Below, piece after piece: positions 8,427 through 17,731 of a DNA stretch of 64,000 nucleotides. The position numbers were made by a program, and so were the translations under genes. The notes beneath the pieces are model-generated. The model was not told where the DNA came from and ran no database searches. It saw nothing but the letters and a program-made list of their open reading frames with translations. The stretch's first letter is position 1. Each line of letters opens with the position of its first letter. This DNA is from Mucilaginibacter glaciei (GTDB lineage Bacteria; Bacteroidota; Bacteroidia; Sphingobacteriales; Sphingobacteriaceae), in the NCBI RefSeq assembly GCF_014773245.1, contig NZ_JACWMX010000007.1, forward strand, positions 141,325-205,324, written 5' to 3'.

Positions 8427-9035
8427 TTAGTTAATTATCCTAAAAGTAAGGTTGATCCGCTCGCTCATTGCCTTGGCAGATTTAGGGATCTGGTGCTGCC
8501 AGTTGTGTTGCAGATCGCCCTTCATAATTAACAATGAGCCATCCTCTAAATCTACGGAATACTTTAGTTTACGGTCATCATTATGCCGCACATCAAACCG
8601 CCTTACCTGCCCAAAACTTACCGACGCGATAATGGGGTTGCTGCCTAATTCGGGCTCATCATCGGCATGCCAGGCAACCGAATCATTGCCGTTGCGGTAC
8701 AGGTTCAACAACACGCTATTGAATGTGACGCCGCATGCAGCATCCACGCGATGTTTGATAAAAAGCAATTCTTTAGTCCAGGGGTAAGGGTCGTATCTTT
8801 TGCCAGAGTAGGCGTATGTTTTATTATTATCGCCATACCAGGCGGTTAAGCGCGGGGTATTAAGCAGCTTGCCGTACATCCGGATAGTTTCCTGGCTCCA
8901 TCTAATGTTTTCTTTTAAAAGCGGCACTAATTCGCTCCCCTCCTCTTTTGTGAAAAACCCGGATCGGTAATCCATCAATTCGGAAGGTAGTTTAGGGCTT
9001 TGCAGCCCACCATCAAAAATGCTCAACTGTTCCAT
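8427..9035 (-). CDS. alkB: AlkB-like 2-oxoglutarate/Fe(II) dioxygenase
   Basis: The 202-residue protein matches the AlkB (2OG-FeII_Oxy_2) family that repairs alkylated bases by oxidative demethylation. The iron ligands appear as H123 and D125 in WHADDEPE and H181 in WQHQIPK. The 2-oxoglutarate-binding arginines are R193 and R199 in SERINLTFR. The nucleotide-recognition lid is present around NLYRNGNDSV. It is a stand-alone leftward gene, without the Ada regulator that accompanies alkB in some species. An RNA or tRNA substrate is also possible for this subgroup. Confidence 0.9.
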   Translation of the reverse strand: MEQLSIFDGGLQSPKLPSELMDYRSGFFTKEEGSELVPLLKENIRWSQETIRMYGKLLNTPRLTAWYGDNNKTYAYSGKRYDPYPWTKELLFIKHRVDAACGVTFNSVLLNLYRNGNDSVAWHADDEPELGSNPIIASVSFGQVRRFDVRHNDDRKLKYSVDLEDGSLLIMKGDLQHNWQHQIPKSAKAMSERINLTFRIIN

Positions 9036-9093
9036 TAGTATTTAACGTTTTCGGCATAAAAAGTGTTGTATCAAAAGATCAAAACTAATAATT

Positions 9094-9318
9094 ATGAGTT
9101 CAGCATTTGTAAAGGAGGGCGATGCCCAATGGCTGCATGAAATAGGCCCGGCGATGAACGCATTAATAGCCTTTTTGCAACGCGAAAATGGCGGCATGCG
9201 CATCTATGAACGCAAAAACTATTTTAACCCTGCAGAAGACCGGGATGTACATCAGATGAGCGATGGCCTAAGCTATGCAAAAAGCGACGAAGGCACGTGG
9301 TATATTGTTTGGGATTAA
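9094..9318 (+). CDS. Small conserved-looking hypothetical protein
   Basis: The 74-residue acidic protein starts MSSAFVKEGDAQWLHEI and ends GTWYIVWD. It has no signal peptide or membrane segment and appears soluble and mixed alpha/beta. It is not recognised as a named family, although similar short proteins seem common in Sphingobacteriaceae. It is divergent from alkB (58 bp apart), and its stop at 9318 directly abuts the convergent phosphotransferase stop at 9319. No function is assigned. Confidence 0.65.
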   Translation: MSSAFVKEGDAQWLHEIGPAMNALIAFLQRENGGMRIYERKNYFNPAEDRDVHQMSDGLSYAKSDEGTWYIVWD

Positions 9319-10410
9319 TTATCTGTATGAATTAATAATTCCTCTTAAATCTTCTTTATTTTCTTCCAGTTTCCTAATCAGTTGTATTTGCGCGCGTGCC
9401 CTTTGAAGGTTATGTTCGGTATGATTGATTTTAAAATAGATATCACCGTTGAGATAATCGGTAATGAAACGCACAGCCTGGATAAAGGGCAGCATAAACA
9501 CCCCCAACAGTAATGATTGCACTTCCATATCGGTTAAAAAACTCCTGGCCTTCTCAAAATACCCTTTGGTGTAGTCTTCAAAAAAGAGGATATTCAAGTC
9601 GATTTTACTTAGATCAACTTCATCCTCTGCTGCTGTGTTGATGATGGTGCGGATAGCATCGCCAAAATCATAGGCAACGTAACCCGGCATTACCGTATCC
9701 AGGTCAATCACGCACTGGGCACGGTCGCTGGCATCCAGCAGTACATTGTTAAACTTGGTATCGTTGTGGGTAATGCGCCACGGCAGGCGGCCTGCGTTGC
9801 CCAAATATAAAATGCCGCACATCTCGTCGGCATGCTCATTAATGAATTCCAATTCGGCGCTTATGCCCTTCGCCCTGCCGGCGAGGTTATTATTCAAGGC
9901 TTCTTCCAATTGATCCAGCCGGTGCTCCATATTATGGAAATCGGGGATGGTATCCTGCAACAGGTCGGGATTCAGATCGGTTAACATACTTTGAAATCTA
10001 CCGAATGCCTTACCGCCCTCAAAAGCCTGCTGCGTGGTTGTTACCAGATCATAACTTCTTGTGCCTTTTATAAAATGAAATATCCGCCAGTAATTACCCA
10101 GGTGGTCTTTAAGAAAAAGGCTGCCATCGTGTAGTTTAACAATGGTCATAGTGTGCGTATCTGCCTGTTCGGGCGCTAACTTTGCCTTCAGGTGCTCGGT
10201 TACCTGCCGGATGTTATCCATCAATCCTGGCACGTTCTTAAATATGGCGTGGTTGATGCGTTGCAGCAGATAATCGGGTTGCATAGCATCGGCGTTTTGC
10301 AGATGATAGGTATCGTTAATATGGCCGGTATCGACCACCTTAATTTGAGCGATGCTACCTTGAATATTAAACTGGCTGATGATATTTTCTATATCCGGCG
10401 ATGCTGGCAT
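9319..10410 (-). CDS. Aminoglycoside-phosphotransferase-fold kinase (NahK-like)
   Basis: The 363-residue protein has a choline/aminoglycoside kinase fold. The Brenner motif is THNDTKFNNVLLD (H215, D217, N221), and the metal-binding aspartates lie in CVIDLDTVMPGYVAYDFGD (D236/D238). The N-terminal lobe shows INDTYHL and YLLQRINHAIF, as in N-acetylhexosamine 1-kinases and related sugar kinases. It may phosphorylate a sugar at C1 in salvage of N-acetylhexosamines. No sugar-nucleotide gene is adjacent, so the substrate is uncertain. Confidence 0.75.
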   Translation of the reverse strand: MPASPDIENIISQFNIQGSIAQIKVVDTGHINDTYHLQNADAMQPDYLLQRINHAIFKNVPGLMDNIRQVTEHLKAKLAPEQADTHTMTIVKLHDGSLFLKDHLGNYWRIFHFIKGTRSYDLVTTTQQAFEGGKAFGRFQSMLTDLNPDLLQDTIPDFHNMEHRLDQLEEALNNNLAGRAKGISAELEFINEHADEMCGILYLGNAGRLPWRITHNDTKFNNVLLDASDRAQCVIDLDTVMPGYVAYDFGDAIRTIINTAAEDEVDLSKIDLNILFFEDYTKGYFEKARSFLTDMEVQSLLLGVFMLPFIQAVRFITDYLNGDIYFKINHTEHNLQRARAQIQLIRKLEENKEDLRGIINSYR

Positions 10411-10494
10411 ATTACTGATTATCTGTTAAACTAAGTTAAAACTATACTTTGTAAAACCTTTTTTTGTATCGTTGTGAAATTTAAAACGCTAACC

Positions 10495-11379
10495 ATGAAT
10501 TTATTAAAGCGACTATTTGTATCACTTCTCGGCCTGGTATTATTTACCTGCGGCAACCCGCAGCGGCAAAACGTTTCAAAGGCTAAAGTAAACATAGTAA
10601 GCAACAATGTAAATATAGATTATACAGATACCGGCAGCGGCGATACCACTCTGCTATTTGTGCATGGCTGGGCTATTAATAAAACTTACTGGGCCGACCA
10701 GGTAAAACATTTTGGCAGCAGGTATAGGGTCATCACGATCGACCTCCCCGGCTACGGCCAATCTGACAAGAACAGGGAGGAATTTAATACCCGGGCGTTT
10801 GGTGCGGATGTTAAAAATGTGATCAATCAGCTAAAGCTCAAAAAAGTTGTACTAATAGGCCACTCCATGGCGGGCGATATTATTTTACAAGGGGCGATAG
10901 ACGCGCCGGAGAACGTTATCGCCCTGGTAGGTGTAGATAATTTTAAATCGGCGGGTGTGGCACCAACCGGCGATACTTCCAAGGCAAAAAAAGAATATGC
11001 GGAAGCCATCGCCGCCATGAAAAAGAACTTTAAGAAATTTGCCTTTGAATGGTTTAATCAGTTACTTTTTTTCAAGACAACCAGTAAAGCGATAAGAGAA
11101 AGGATATTAAATGACGTTGCCCATACAGATAGCACCGTAGCGATAAAAAGCCTGGCTTGGGATGATTTTAATGAAGGCGACCAACTTTTGAAGGCTAAAA
11201 AGATGCTTTACCTGATCAACAGTGATTATCAGCCAACTGATACTACCGGCCTTAGTGCAAAAAAGATCCCGTTCAAATTATTTAAAGTACATGCCACCGG
11301 GCATTTCCCTATGGTTGAGAAACCCGATGAGTTTAATAAGCAATTAGATAAGGTAATGGCCGACCTTAAAAAGCGTTAA
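10495..11379 (+). CDS. Lipoprotein alpha/beta hydrolase
   Basis: The start at 10495 gives a 294-residue protein with an immediate lipoprotein signal (LLGLVLFTCGN; acylation Cys about residue 20). A GTG at 10474 is an alternative. The hydrolase fold shows LLFVHGWAINKTYW (oxyanion hole), the nucleophile elbow GHSMAGD, a DxxxP acid region around NSDYQPTD, and the catalytic His in ATGHFPMVEKP. It is probably anchored in the envelope and acts on a small ester or similar substrate. Its 3' end overlaps the convergent histidine kinase gene by 14 bp. Confidence 0.8.
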   Translation: MNLLKRLFVSLLGLVLFTCGNPQRQNVSKAKVNIVSNNVNIDYTDTGSGDTTLLFVHGWAINKTYWADQVKHFGSRYRVITIDLPGYGQSDKNREEFNTRAFGADVKNVINQLKLKKVVLIGHSMAGDIILQGAIDAPENVIALVGVDNFKSAGVAPTGDTSKAKKEYAEAIAAMKKNFKKFAFEWFNQLLFFKTTSKAIRERILNDVAHTDSTVAIKSLAWDDFNEGDQLLKAKKMLYLINSDYQPTDTTGLSAKKIPFKLFKVHATGHFPMVEKPDEFNKQLDKVMADLKKR

Positions 11380-12613
11380 GTTCATCCTCGTCGACATTGA
11401 CATTCTTTTTAATGGAAAAAGCGAATGTCGTACCCTCGCCCGTGCGCGAGGTTACGGTGATTGTACCCTTTAGTTTTTCTACAAGAGATTTAACCGTATG
11501 CAGCCCTAAGCCAGTGCCTTTGGCATTAAAGCGGTCTATTACGTTTAAGGTCACTTCTTTCTGAAAGATTTTTGCAAGGTTCTTTTCCGCAATACCCATA
11601 CCGTTATCTGCTACCTTAAAATTATAAAAATCGCCGGTTTCCTCAAAAGTGATATTGATAATACCACGGTCTTTATCATTGTACCTAACCGCGTTGTTAA
11701 TGAGATTGAGAAAAATCTGTTCTAATGCTACGGATGAGCAAACGAGGTTATTTTCACCATTAGGATAGTTTAACTTAAACCCAGGGGGGATACTGATTAG
11801 TTCTGCTACTTTGAACAGCAAAGTACCCAGTTCAAAACTTTGCTGATTAGATAACAATGATGCCGGCGCTTTAGAATACTGCAACATCTCATCAACAAGG
11901 GTCAACAATTTTTTAGAGGAGTTATAGGTCATATCCGCCAAACTGCGGCTGCGTGTATCGCCGGTGGTAGCCAAGCGTGCCTGTAATGCCTGCGAAGTAA
12001 GCATAATACTACTTAACGGGTTTTTAATATCATGTGCGGCAGTCGATGCGAATTTCTGTATAAAAGCGTTGGTTTCCAGTAATTCAGCATTGGCCTTTTC
12101 AACCTTTGCAATTTTACGCCGAAGTTCCATCTGGGCTAAAACCTGTTTGGCCAAAACCCTCAGCGCTTTGGTTTGGCCTGCCGTAAGTTCTTTTGGTTTG
12201 TTATCTATTACGCAAAGCGAGCCTAACGCATGGCCGTCTTCGTTTAGTAAAGGTACACCGGCATAAAATATAACGTGTGGGTCGCCGGTAACTAATGGGT
12301 TATTTGCAAAACGGGCATCCAGGCGGCTATCTTTAATTTCCATAACCTCATTGGGGTTTACGATGGCATGGGCGCAAAAGGCGTATTCCTTAGGGGTTTC
12401 GTCTATGGCTAATCCATAATGCGATTTAAACCACTGGCGCTTATCATCAATCAGGCTGATGAGCGCAATTGGCGTTTGGCAAATTTCTGAAGCCAGTAAA
12501 GTAAGCTCATCAAAATCTTCTTCCGGCGTGGTATCTAAAACATGATATGACTCCAGCGCTTCTAAACGCTCGTCTTCATTTTCTGGTAATGGGTAAGCGG
12601 CTGTTATACTCAA
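11366..12613 (-). CDS. Soluble GAF-domain sensor histidine kinase
   Basis: The 415-residue protein has a GAF domain at about residues 25-165 (including FCAHAIVNP, FYAGVPLLNEDGHALGSLCVID) and a HisKA domain with phospho-acceptor H194 in AAHDIKNPLSS. The HATPase domain carries an N-box (LNLINNAVRYND), a G1 box (DNGMGIAEKN) and GTGLGLH. No membrane segment is seen, so it probably senses a cytoplasmic ligand or redox state. No response regulator is adjacent. The next gene leftward on the same strand is another sensor kinase. Confidence 0.88.
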   Translation of the reverse strand: MSITAAYPLPENEDERLEALESYHVLDTTPEEDFDELTLLASEICQTPIALISLIDDKRQWFKSHYGLAIDETPKEYAFCAHAIVNPNEVMEIKDSRLDARFANNPLVTGDPHVIFYAGVPLLNEDGHALGSLCVIDNKPKELTAGQTKALRVLAKQVLAQMELRRKIAKVEKANAELLETNAFIQKFASTAAHDIKNPLSSIMLTSQALQARLATTGDTRSRSLADMTYNSSKKLLTLVDEMLQYSKAPASLLSNQQSFELGTLLFKVAELISIPPGFKLNYPNGENNLVCSSVALEQIFLNLINNAVRYNDKDRGIINITFEETGDFYNFKVADNGMGIAEKNLAKIFQKEVTLNVIDRFNAKGTGLGLHTVKSLVEKLKGTITVTSRTGEGTTFAFSIKKNVNVDEDELNAF

Positions 12614-12684
12614 GTATCGATTAATTAATTTTACAAATATACTTAATTAAAGGGCAGATGGTTTTATTACGACCAATTTACTTG

Positions 12685-15087
12685 CTATAATGGCAATGTA
12701 AACCAAAAGGTTGTGCCTTTGCCAACTTCACTATCTACGCCTATTTCACCACCATGTTTACGTACAATTTCGGCACTTATGTACAGCCCTAAACCTAAAC
12801 CTGAGTTTTGGTACCCGGCTGCATCAGTACGGTAATAACGCTCAAAAAGGTGTTCTTGTTTTTCTTTTGGGATACCCGGACCTGTATCTGTCACAGAGAT
12901 TTTAACAGCTTTTTCCTGCTTCTCAATGTCTAAAATTATTTTCAGCGAATTCGGCGCATATTTGACCGCATTATTCACCATATTTACGATAACCTGATCT
13001 ACGCGATGCTCATCAGCAAATACAACAACATCCTCATCACCTTGCGTTATCAATTCGTATTTACCTGCTACACGCACATGATTACAACATTGGTCCAGTA
13101 ACTCCTGTACACTAAATCTGGATTTTTCCAGTTTTAGCTGCCCCTCGTTCATACGGCTCAGGTTAAGCAGGTCTTCTATCAGGGTGCTTATCTTGTCCAT
13201 ACTGCGGTTACTTTGTTCTACCAGTTTGGGCAGCATAACAGGAGAAGGGTTACCTTTCATCTTATCCAGCAATTGCAGGGCTGCCTTCAGGCTGGTTACC
13301 GGCGTTTTTAACTCGTGGCTGGCAATACTGATAAAATCGTCTTTTTGCTGGTCTTTTTCTTTTCTCTGGGTTATATCCATCATCGTTCCGGACATTGTAA
13401 TAACCTGGCCCTCATCATCATAATAGGCTTTACCGGTAGATTTTAACCATCTTGGCTTACTGCCATCGAGCGGATTAATGATGTACTCGATATCAAAGCT
13501 TTCGTGCGTATCTATTGCCGCTCTCATCGCATGGTTTACCTTGTCAATATATTCAGGTGTAACAGTGGTCATTGCTTGCTCCAGCGTAATGGTTTTGCCT
13601 TCAGGTACGCCGTGCAGTTGATTAGCTTGTTCAGACAGGGTAAGCAAACCTGTAGCCATGTCGGCACTCCAGGTACCAATATCCGCAGACTCTATCGCCT
13701 GTTTCAGTGTATCTTTCGCTTTTTGCAACTCTTCGCGGGCTTTTACCTGCTCGGTAATGTTAATTACGGTGGCCAAAATAGCTTCTACATTCCCTTCAAG
13801 GTCATATAACGGGTCATAAGCAAAATCAACAAAATATTCCTCCATCCTCCCATCAGACGTCGAAATTATGGCGGGAATCTCTGGTACAGAAACACGTTTG
13901 CCTGTATCGAACACGCTTAACAACATTTTAGGGAATGGCTGATCCTTCAACTCCGGGAAAACATCGAGTAATTTATTGCCTATGGCTTGTTCCGGAGTGC
14001 GGCTCCAGAGATCATACATGGGTTTATTGGCGATTTCTACAACGAGGTCGCGCCCCTTGATAACCGTCATCCCGATGGGGGCGGTCATCACCATACTATT
14101 TAACCTGTTTGTGCTCAGTTCGAGCTTCTGACGGGATAAAACCTGTTCCGTAACGTCAGATGACACGATGATTAGCCCGGTTATTTTCCCGTTATAATCT
14201 TTTAGCGGCTGATAAATAAAGCTGTAATAGCCATCTATCATTTTGCCTTCGTGCTTCAAAACAGCCTTTACTTCGGTACCCCGGTAAACTTCGCCGGTAG
14301 TATAGGTATAATCTAACAGCCCATAGAATCCCTGACCACTTAATTCAGGGATGGCTTCGGCCATAGGCGAGCCTATAACAGCCTTCGTTTTACCCCAATG
14401 ACTAAGAATAGTATCATTTGCAGCTTCGATTATTAAATTTCGGCCTACCAATACACATATGGCTACCGGGGCCTGGTCAACAATGCTCCTGAACCGCAAT
14501 TCACTTTGTGCAAGGCTGGTGTTAGCCTGCAATAAACTTTGCCTCGAATTACTCAGGTCTTCGTTGGTAGCCACCAATTCTTCATTGGTTGATGCCATTT
14601 CTTCATTCTGCGCGGCCAACTCCTCGTTAGCTGCGGCCAATTCTTCGTTAGTAGCCTGAAGTTCACTTTCCAGTTCCAATTCACGCTGTCGGCCAAGATA
14701 GCGCTGGGTTACATCAAGGGCAGTGTGTAAAACACATATAGGTTTACCGTCCTTATCTTTTATTGCACGGTATTCAAAATCAAAATAAAATGGCTGTAAA
14801 ACACCATTAACTACCAGATCGGCACGGGTATCGGTGCCAGATATAGTTTCGCCGGTATGCAATACGTTTTGCAGCAATCCCAGAAACGGTTGGCCTTTCA
14901 ACTCGGGCAAGGCCTCTTCAATTGGCAGACCTATAACGCCCCTGTCCTTGCCCCAAATAGCTATCATCGCATCGTTAGCCGTTTCGATGATCATCTCATC
15001 GGTACTGTGAATAGCAGTAGCGGTATTGGTTTGTGCTAAAATATCAAGTAATAATTCGTTACTAAAATTGCTCGGAAAGGTGCTCAT
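12685..15087 (-). CDS. Multi-PAS sensor histidine kinase
   Basis: The 800-residue protein lacks membrane segments. Four PAS/PAC modules can be followed: about residues 15-130, 195-320, 330-450 and 465-570. The first two are joined by a long coiled coil rich in the heptad NEELAAANEELAAQNEEM. HisKA follows with the phospho-acceptor in SIASHELKTPVTSLK (about 583), then HATPase with VNNAVKYAPN, DTGPGIP and GLGLGLY. It lies 71 bp upstream of the GAF kinase on the same strand, so the pair may be co-transcribed. No receiver-domain gene lies nearby, so the partner regulator is unknown. Confidence 0.88.
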   Translation of the reverse strand: MSTFPSNFSNELLLDILAQTNTATAIHSTDEMIIETANDAMIAIWGKDRGVIGLPIEEALPELKGQPFLGLLQNVLHTGETISGTDTRADLVVNGVLQPFYFDFEYRAIKDKDGKPICVLHTALDVTQRYLGRQRELELESELQATNEELAAANEELAAQNEEMASTNEELVATNEDLSNSRQSLLQANTSLAQSELRFRSIVDQAPVAICVLVGRNLIIEAANDTILSHWGKTKAVIGSPMAEAIPELSGQGFYGLLDYTYTTGEVYRGTEVKAVLKHEGKMIDGYYSFIYQPLKDYNGKITGLIIVSSDVTEQVLSRQKLELSTNRLNSMVMTAPIGMTVIKGRDLVVEIANKPMYDLWSRTPEQAIGNKLLDVFPELKDQPFPKMLLSVFDTGKRVSVPEIPAIISTSDGRMEEYFVDFAYDPLYDLEGNVEAILATVINITEQVKAREELQKAKDTLKQAIESADIGTWSADMATGLLTLSEQANQLHGVPEGKTITLEQAMTTVTPEYIDKVNHAMRAAIDTHESFDIEYIINPLDGSKPRWLKSTGKAYYDDEGQVITMSGTMMDITQRKEKDQQKDDFISIASHELKTPVTSLKAALQLLDKMKGNPSPVMLPKLVEQSNRSMDKISTLIEDLLNLSRMNEGQLKLEKSRFSVQELLDQCCNHVRVAGKYELITQGDEDVVVFADEHRVDQVIVNMVNNAVKYAPNSLKIILDIEKQEKAVKISVTDTGPGIPKEKQEHLFERYYRTDAAGYQNSGLGLGLYISAEIVRKHGGEIGVDSEVGKGTTFWFTLPL

Positions 15088-15390
15088 TAACTCTATAAAT
15101 GCGTGAATCTTTGAATAAAATATTGAAAAGCAGGAATTTCTTACTGCCGGACGGCAATAGTTAAATTTTTTAGGGGGAGAGAGCGTAAAATTATTAAAAA
15201 AACATTAGTGCACAACAATTGTGCCCGCCAATGTTTAAATAGCCGTTAGTTGTAACAACAAAATATTGTATACTGTTAAACTGTATAATAGCTATGCTGA
15301 ACTTGGGTTAATTTCAACTGGTAAATTAATGATACCGATCCATATTCGATGCTTTTTATACCTATTTGGGCTTTGCACCGTTTAATCCTA

Positions 15391-15398
15391 TATATTTG
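15391..15398 (+). promoter_or_regulatory. Bacteroidota -7 box (TATATTTG) before the OmpA lipoprotein
   Basis: TATATTTG matches TAnnTTTG and lies 17 bp before the ATG at 15416. A TTTG at 15365-15368 could serve as -33 with 22 bp spacing, slightly long. The box is the best promoter candidate in the 328-bp divergent spacer between the PAS kinase and this gene; nothing else was recognised in that spacer. Confidence 0.5.
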
Positions 15399-15415
15399 AT
15401 CAAACCAAACATATC

Positions 15416-15949
15416 ATGAAACAATTAAGAGCTTACATTTTCCCGGTTGCTGTAGTATGCGCCATGGCAGCATTACCGGCGTGCAAATCAAAAAAAGTAG
15501 TACAAAAAGCTGCGCCGGTTGTAGAAACACCTGCACCTGCTGCCGCACCCAAACCTGTGCCACAACCTGATCAATCTGCTACGGCGCAACCCGCTCCGCC
15601 GCCCATTGATAAACCCGACTACAATTTTAAAAACATACAGTTTGAGTTTAACTCCGGCATCTTAAAAACAGAGGCATACCCTATTTTAGATAAGGCAGCA
15701 GCCGAAATGAAAAAAGACCCTTCGGTTAAATTTGTGCTGAATGGTAATAGCAGCGCAGAGGGCACAGATGAGCACAATATGACCTTATCTGTCGAGCGTG
15801 CCAATTCGGTAAAAACCTACCTGGTAAATACGGGTGTTAACGCCGATATATTAATCGCAAAGGGCTTTGGTGAAAGCAAACCGATTGCCGACAATAAAAC
15901 CGAAGCTGGCCGGATGCTTAACCGGCGGGTGGAGATCAAAAAACAATAA
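15416..15949 (+). CDS. OmpA-family outer membrane lipoprotein
   Basis: The 177-residue protein has a lipoprotein signal peptide ending AALPACKSKK (acylation at C23). A Pro/Ala-rich linker follows (about residues 38-65), then an OmpA_C peptidoglycan-binding domain with NGNSSAEGTDEHNMTLSVER, VNADILIAKGFGESKP and GRMLNRRVEI. It probably tethers the outer membrane to peptidoglycan, like Pal. No Tol genes are adjacent, so it need not be the true Pal. A strong terminator follows the stop. Confidence 0.88.
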   Translation: MKQLRAYIFPVAVVCAMAALPACKSKKVVQKAAPVVETPAPAAAPKPVPQPDQSATAQPAPPPIDKPDYNFKNIQFEFNSGILKTEAYPILDKAAAEMKKDPSVKFVLNGNSSAEGTDEHNMTLSVERANSVKTYLVNTGVNADILIAKGFGESKPIADNKTEAGRMLNRRVEIKKQ

Positions 15950-15990
15950 ACAAAAAACCCTAGCCGGTGCAGGTAAGGGTTTTTTGTTTA
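15947..15990. terminator. Bidirectional terminator with 15-bp perfect stem
   Basis: TAAACAAAAAACCCT (15947-15961) pairs perfectly with AGGGTTTTTTGTTTA (15976-15990), with a 14-nt loop. It lies between the convergent OmpA lipoprotein and acetyltransferase genes, overlaps both stop codons, and has T-runs in both directions. Confidence 0.9.
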
Positions 15991-16560
15991 AATCAGCCTA
16001 TCCTGCGTTTCTATTTTTCGGATCACCCTTGCCGGGTTACCTGCAGCCAATGAATCGTCGGGGATATCTTTGATAACTACCGAGCCTGCCCCTATTACAC
16101 AGCGGTTGCCTATGGTTACACCCGGGCATATTACCGCGCCACCGCCTATCCAGCAATCATCACCAATAGTTACGGGCTTGCCGTTTTCCTTAGTGCGCCT
16201 CAATACCGCATCCAACGGATGGGTTGCTGTATAAATCTGTACCGCCGGGGCGCAAAACACGTTATTACCCAACTTAACATGCGTTACATCAAGTACTACG
16301 CAATTCACATTAAAATATACATTTTCGCCGCAGGTAATGTTGTAACCGTAATCGCAGTGAAAGGGTGGTTCGATGTATAAGCTTTTTGGGGCGTTAGGTA
16401 TCAATTGCTCCAATATGTCCCTGGTGCCTTGTCCTACTACGTACTCGTCAACATTGAGTTTTTTGAGCAAAGCTTTACACGCTGCACGTTCACTGGCCAG
16501 TACATCATCGTTGGCAATATAATATTCGCCATCGATCATTTTTTGTTTTTCGGTCTTCAT
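15988..16560 (-). CDS. maa: Sugar O-acetyltransferase (maltose acetyltransferase type)
   Basis: The 190-residue left-handed beta-helix acetyltransferase transfers acetyl from acetyl-CoA to a sugar. It has the family N-terminus (KTEKQKMIDGEYYIANDD), PPFHCDYGYNITCGENVYFN, the catalytic His in IYTATHPLDA, and the C-terminal hexapeptide repeats IGDDCWIGGGAVICPGVTIG. The ATG at 16558-16560 fits the family start; one at 16581 would add seven residues. The usual substrate in this family is uncertain (maltose, glucose or other). The gene is transcribed alone. Confidence 0.88.
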   Translation of the reverse strand: MKTEKQKMIDGEYYIANDDVLASERAACKALLKKLNVDEYVVGQGTRDILEQLIPNAPKSLYIEPPFHCDYGYNITCGENVYFNVNCVVLDVTHVKLGNNVFCAPAVQIYTATHPLDAVLRRTKENGKPVTIGDDCWIGGGAVICPGVTIGNRCVIGAGSVVIKDIPDDSLAAGNPARVIRKIETQDRLI

Positions 16561-16729
16561 GGTCCCTAAAGCTACAATCATTTTTTAATTTCTGTATAAA
16601 ACAATCCGCTAAAAATCTTTAGTAAGCATCCTCCTGTCCAACTACTTTGTAGTGGCCACCAATATCACAACCCAAACCGCATCATAATTGAAGGAATTGT
16701 GTTAATTTGGTGCATCTAAATTATTCACC

Positions 16730-17095
16730 ATGAAACTTTTTGCGCAAATAATGATTGCCGTAGTTGCTGTAGAACATCTCTATATTTTATGGATAGAAAT
16801 GTTCGCATGGACCACCAAAGGCAAGGCAACATTCAAGTCTCTCCCTACCGAGCTTTTTGAGCCGACCCGTTCGCTGGCCGCCAACCAGGGCCTTTATAAT
16901 GGGTTTTTAGCAGCAGGGTTAATATGGTCTTTAATGATCAAAGATCTAATTTGGAGTAAAAACATAGCCCTTTTCTTTTTAGGATGCGTGGTTGTTGCGG
17001 CTCTTTACGGCGGGTTTACCGCGGGGAAATCGATACTAATTAAGCAAAGTTTACCGGCTATTATCGCCTTAATAGCAGTGTTGGCGATTCTATAA
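16730..17095 (+). CDS. DUF1304 family membrane protein
   Basis: The 121-residue protein has four hydrophobic segments and the DUF1304 hallmarks: EHLYILWIEMF near the N-terminus and ANQGLYNGFLAAGL in the middle. The family is found widely in bacteria as a small inner-membrane protein of unknown function. It stands alone between divergent and co-directional neighbours, with a 174-bp gap to the next gene. Confidence 0.85.
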   Translation: MKLFAQIMIAVVAVEHLYILWIEMFAWTTKGKATFKSLPTELFEPTRSLAANQGLYNGFLAAGLIWSLMIKDLIWSKNIALFFLGCVVVAALYGGFTAGKSILIKQSLPAIIALIAVLAIL

Positions 17096-17269
17096 TATGA
17101 TCAGGATGTTTGAATGGGCATTTTAGACAAATAAAACTTTTAAATTAAAAACAATAAATTTTTATTACAACTACTTCAAATAATATTTGCTAAGAAAAGC
17201 GTAACTTCGCGGCTTATTTGACCGGTTGATTGAATTTAACCTAATTGAATAAAGATAAGCATAATATAG

Positions 17270-17713
17270 ATGAAAAAAATAGTTGATTACCGCAAGCTTT
17301 TAGGTGTAGCAGAAGCAGCCGAACTGCAAGAACTTAAACTGGTTTACCGCAGCCTGATGAAAACCTGGCACCCCGATAAATTTCAGGACGAAAGCCGTGT
17401 AGAGGCCGAAGAAAAAAGCAAAACCATTATCGAAGCTTATCATTTTTTGGTAAGCATTGCTCCCGAAACCCGTGCGCAGTCAATAGCCGAATATACCGAA
17501 ACTACTACTAACGCTGCTATTGCCGATTTTGAATTTGAAAAGCAAGTATTAAAGGTTGTGTTTACAGACGGTAATACATACGAATATTTTGACGTGCCAA
17601 GGGCCGTTTACGTAAAACTAGTAAATGCAGATTCGCCGGGCAGGTTTGCCCGCAGGCATATTTATAATGAGTATGTTTACCGTAGCGTTAACCGTTTGGT
17701 TGCCACTGCCTAA
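17270..17713 (+). CDS. J-domain and KTSC-domain fusion protein
   Basis: The 147-residue protein joins two small domains. Residues about 1-65 form a DnaJ-like J domain with the HPDK signature in TWHPDKFQDE. Residues about 85-145 match the KTSC domain (VLKVVFTDGNTYEYFDVP and a terminal YVYRSVNRL region). J domains stimulate Hsp70 ATPase; KTSC is of unknown function and often linked to RNA or lysyl-tRNA-synthetase-like contexts. It has no signal peptide and probably acts in the cytoplasm, perhaps as a DnaK co-chaperone for a KTSC-bound substrate. It lies 18 bp before the next gene, likely the same transcript. Confidence 0.8.
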   Translation: MKKIVDYRKLLGVAEAAELQELKLVYRSLMKTWHPDKFQDESRVEAEEKSKTIIEAYHFLVSIAPETRAQSIAEYTETTTNAAIADFEFEKQVLKVVFTDGNTYEYFDVPRAVYVKLVNADSPGRFARRHIYNEYVYRSVNRLVATA

Positions 17714-17731
17714 TACTAAAAACCTTCTGTG

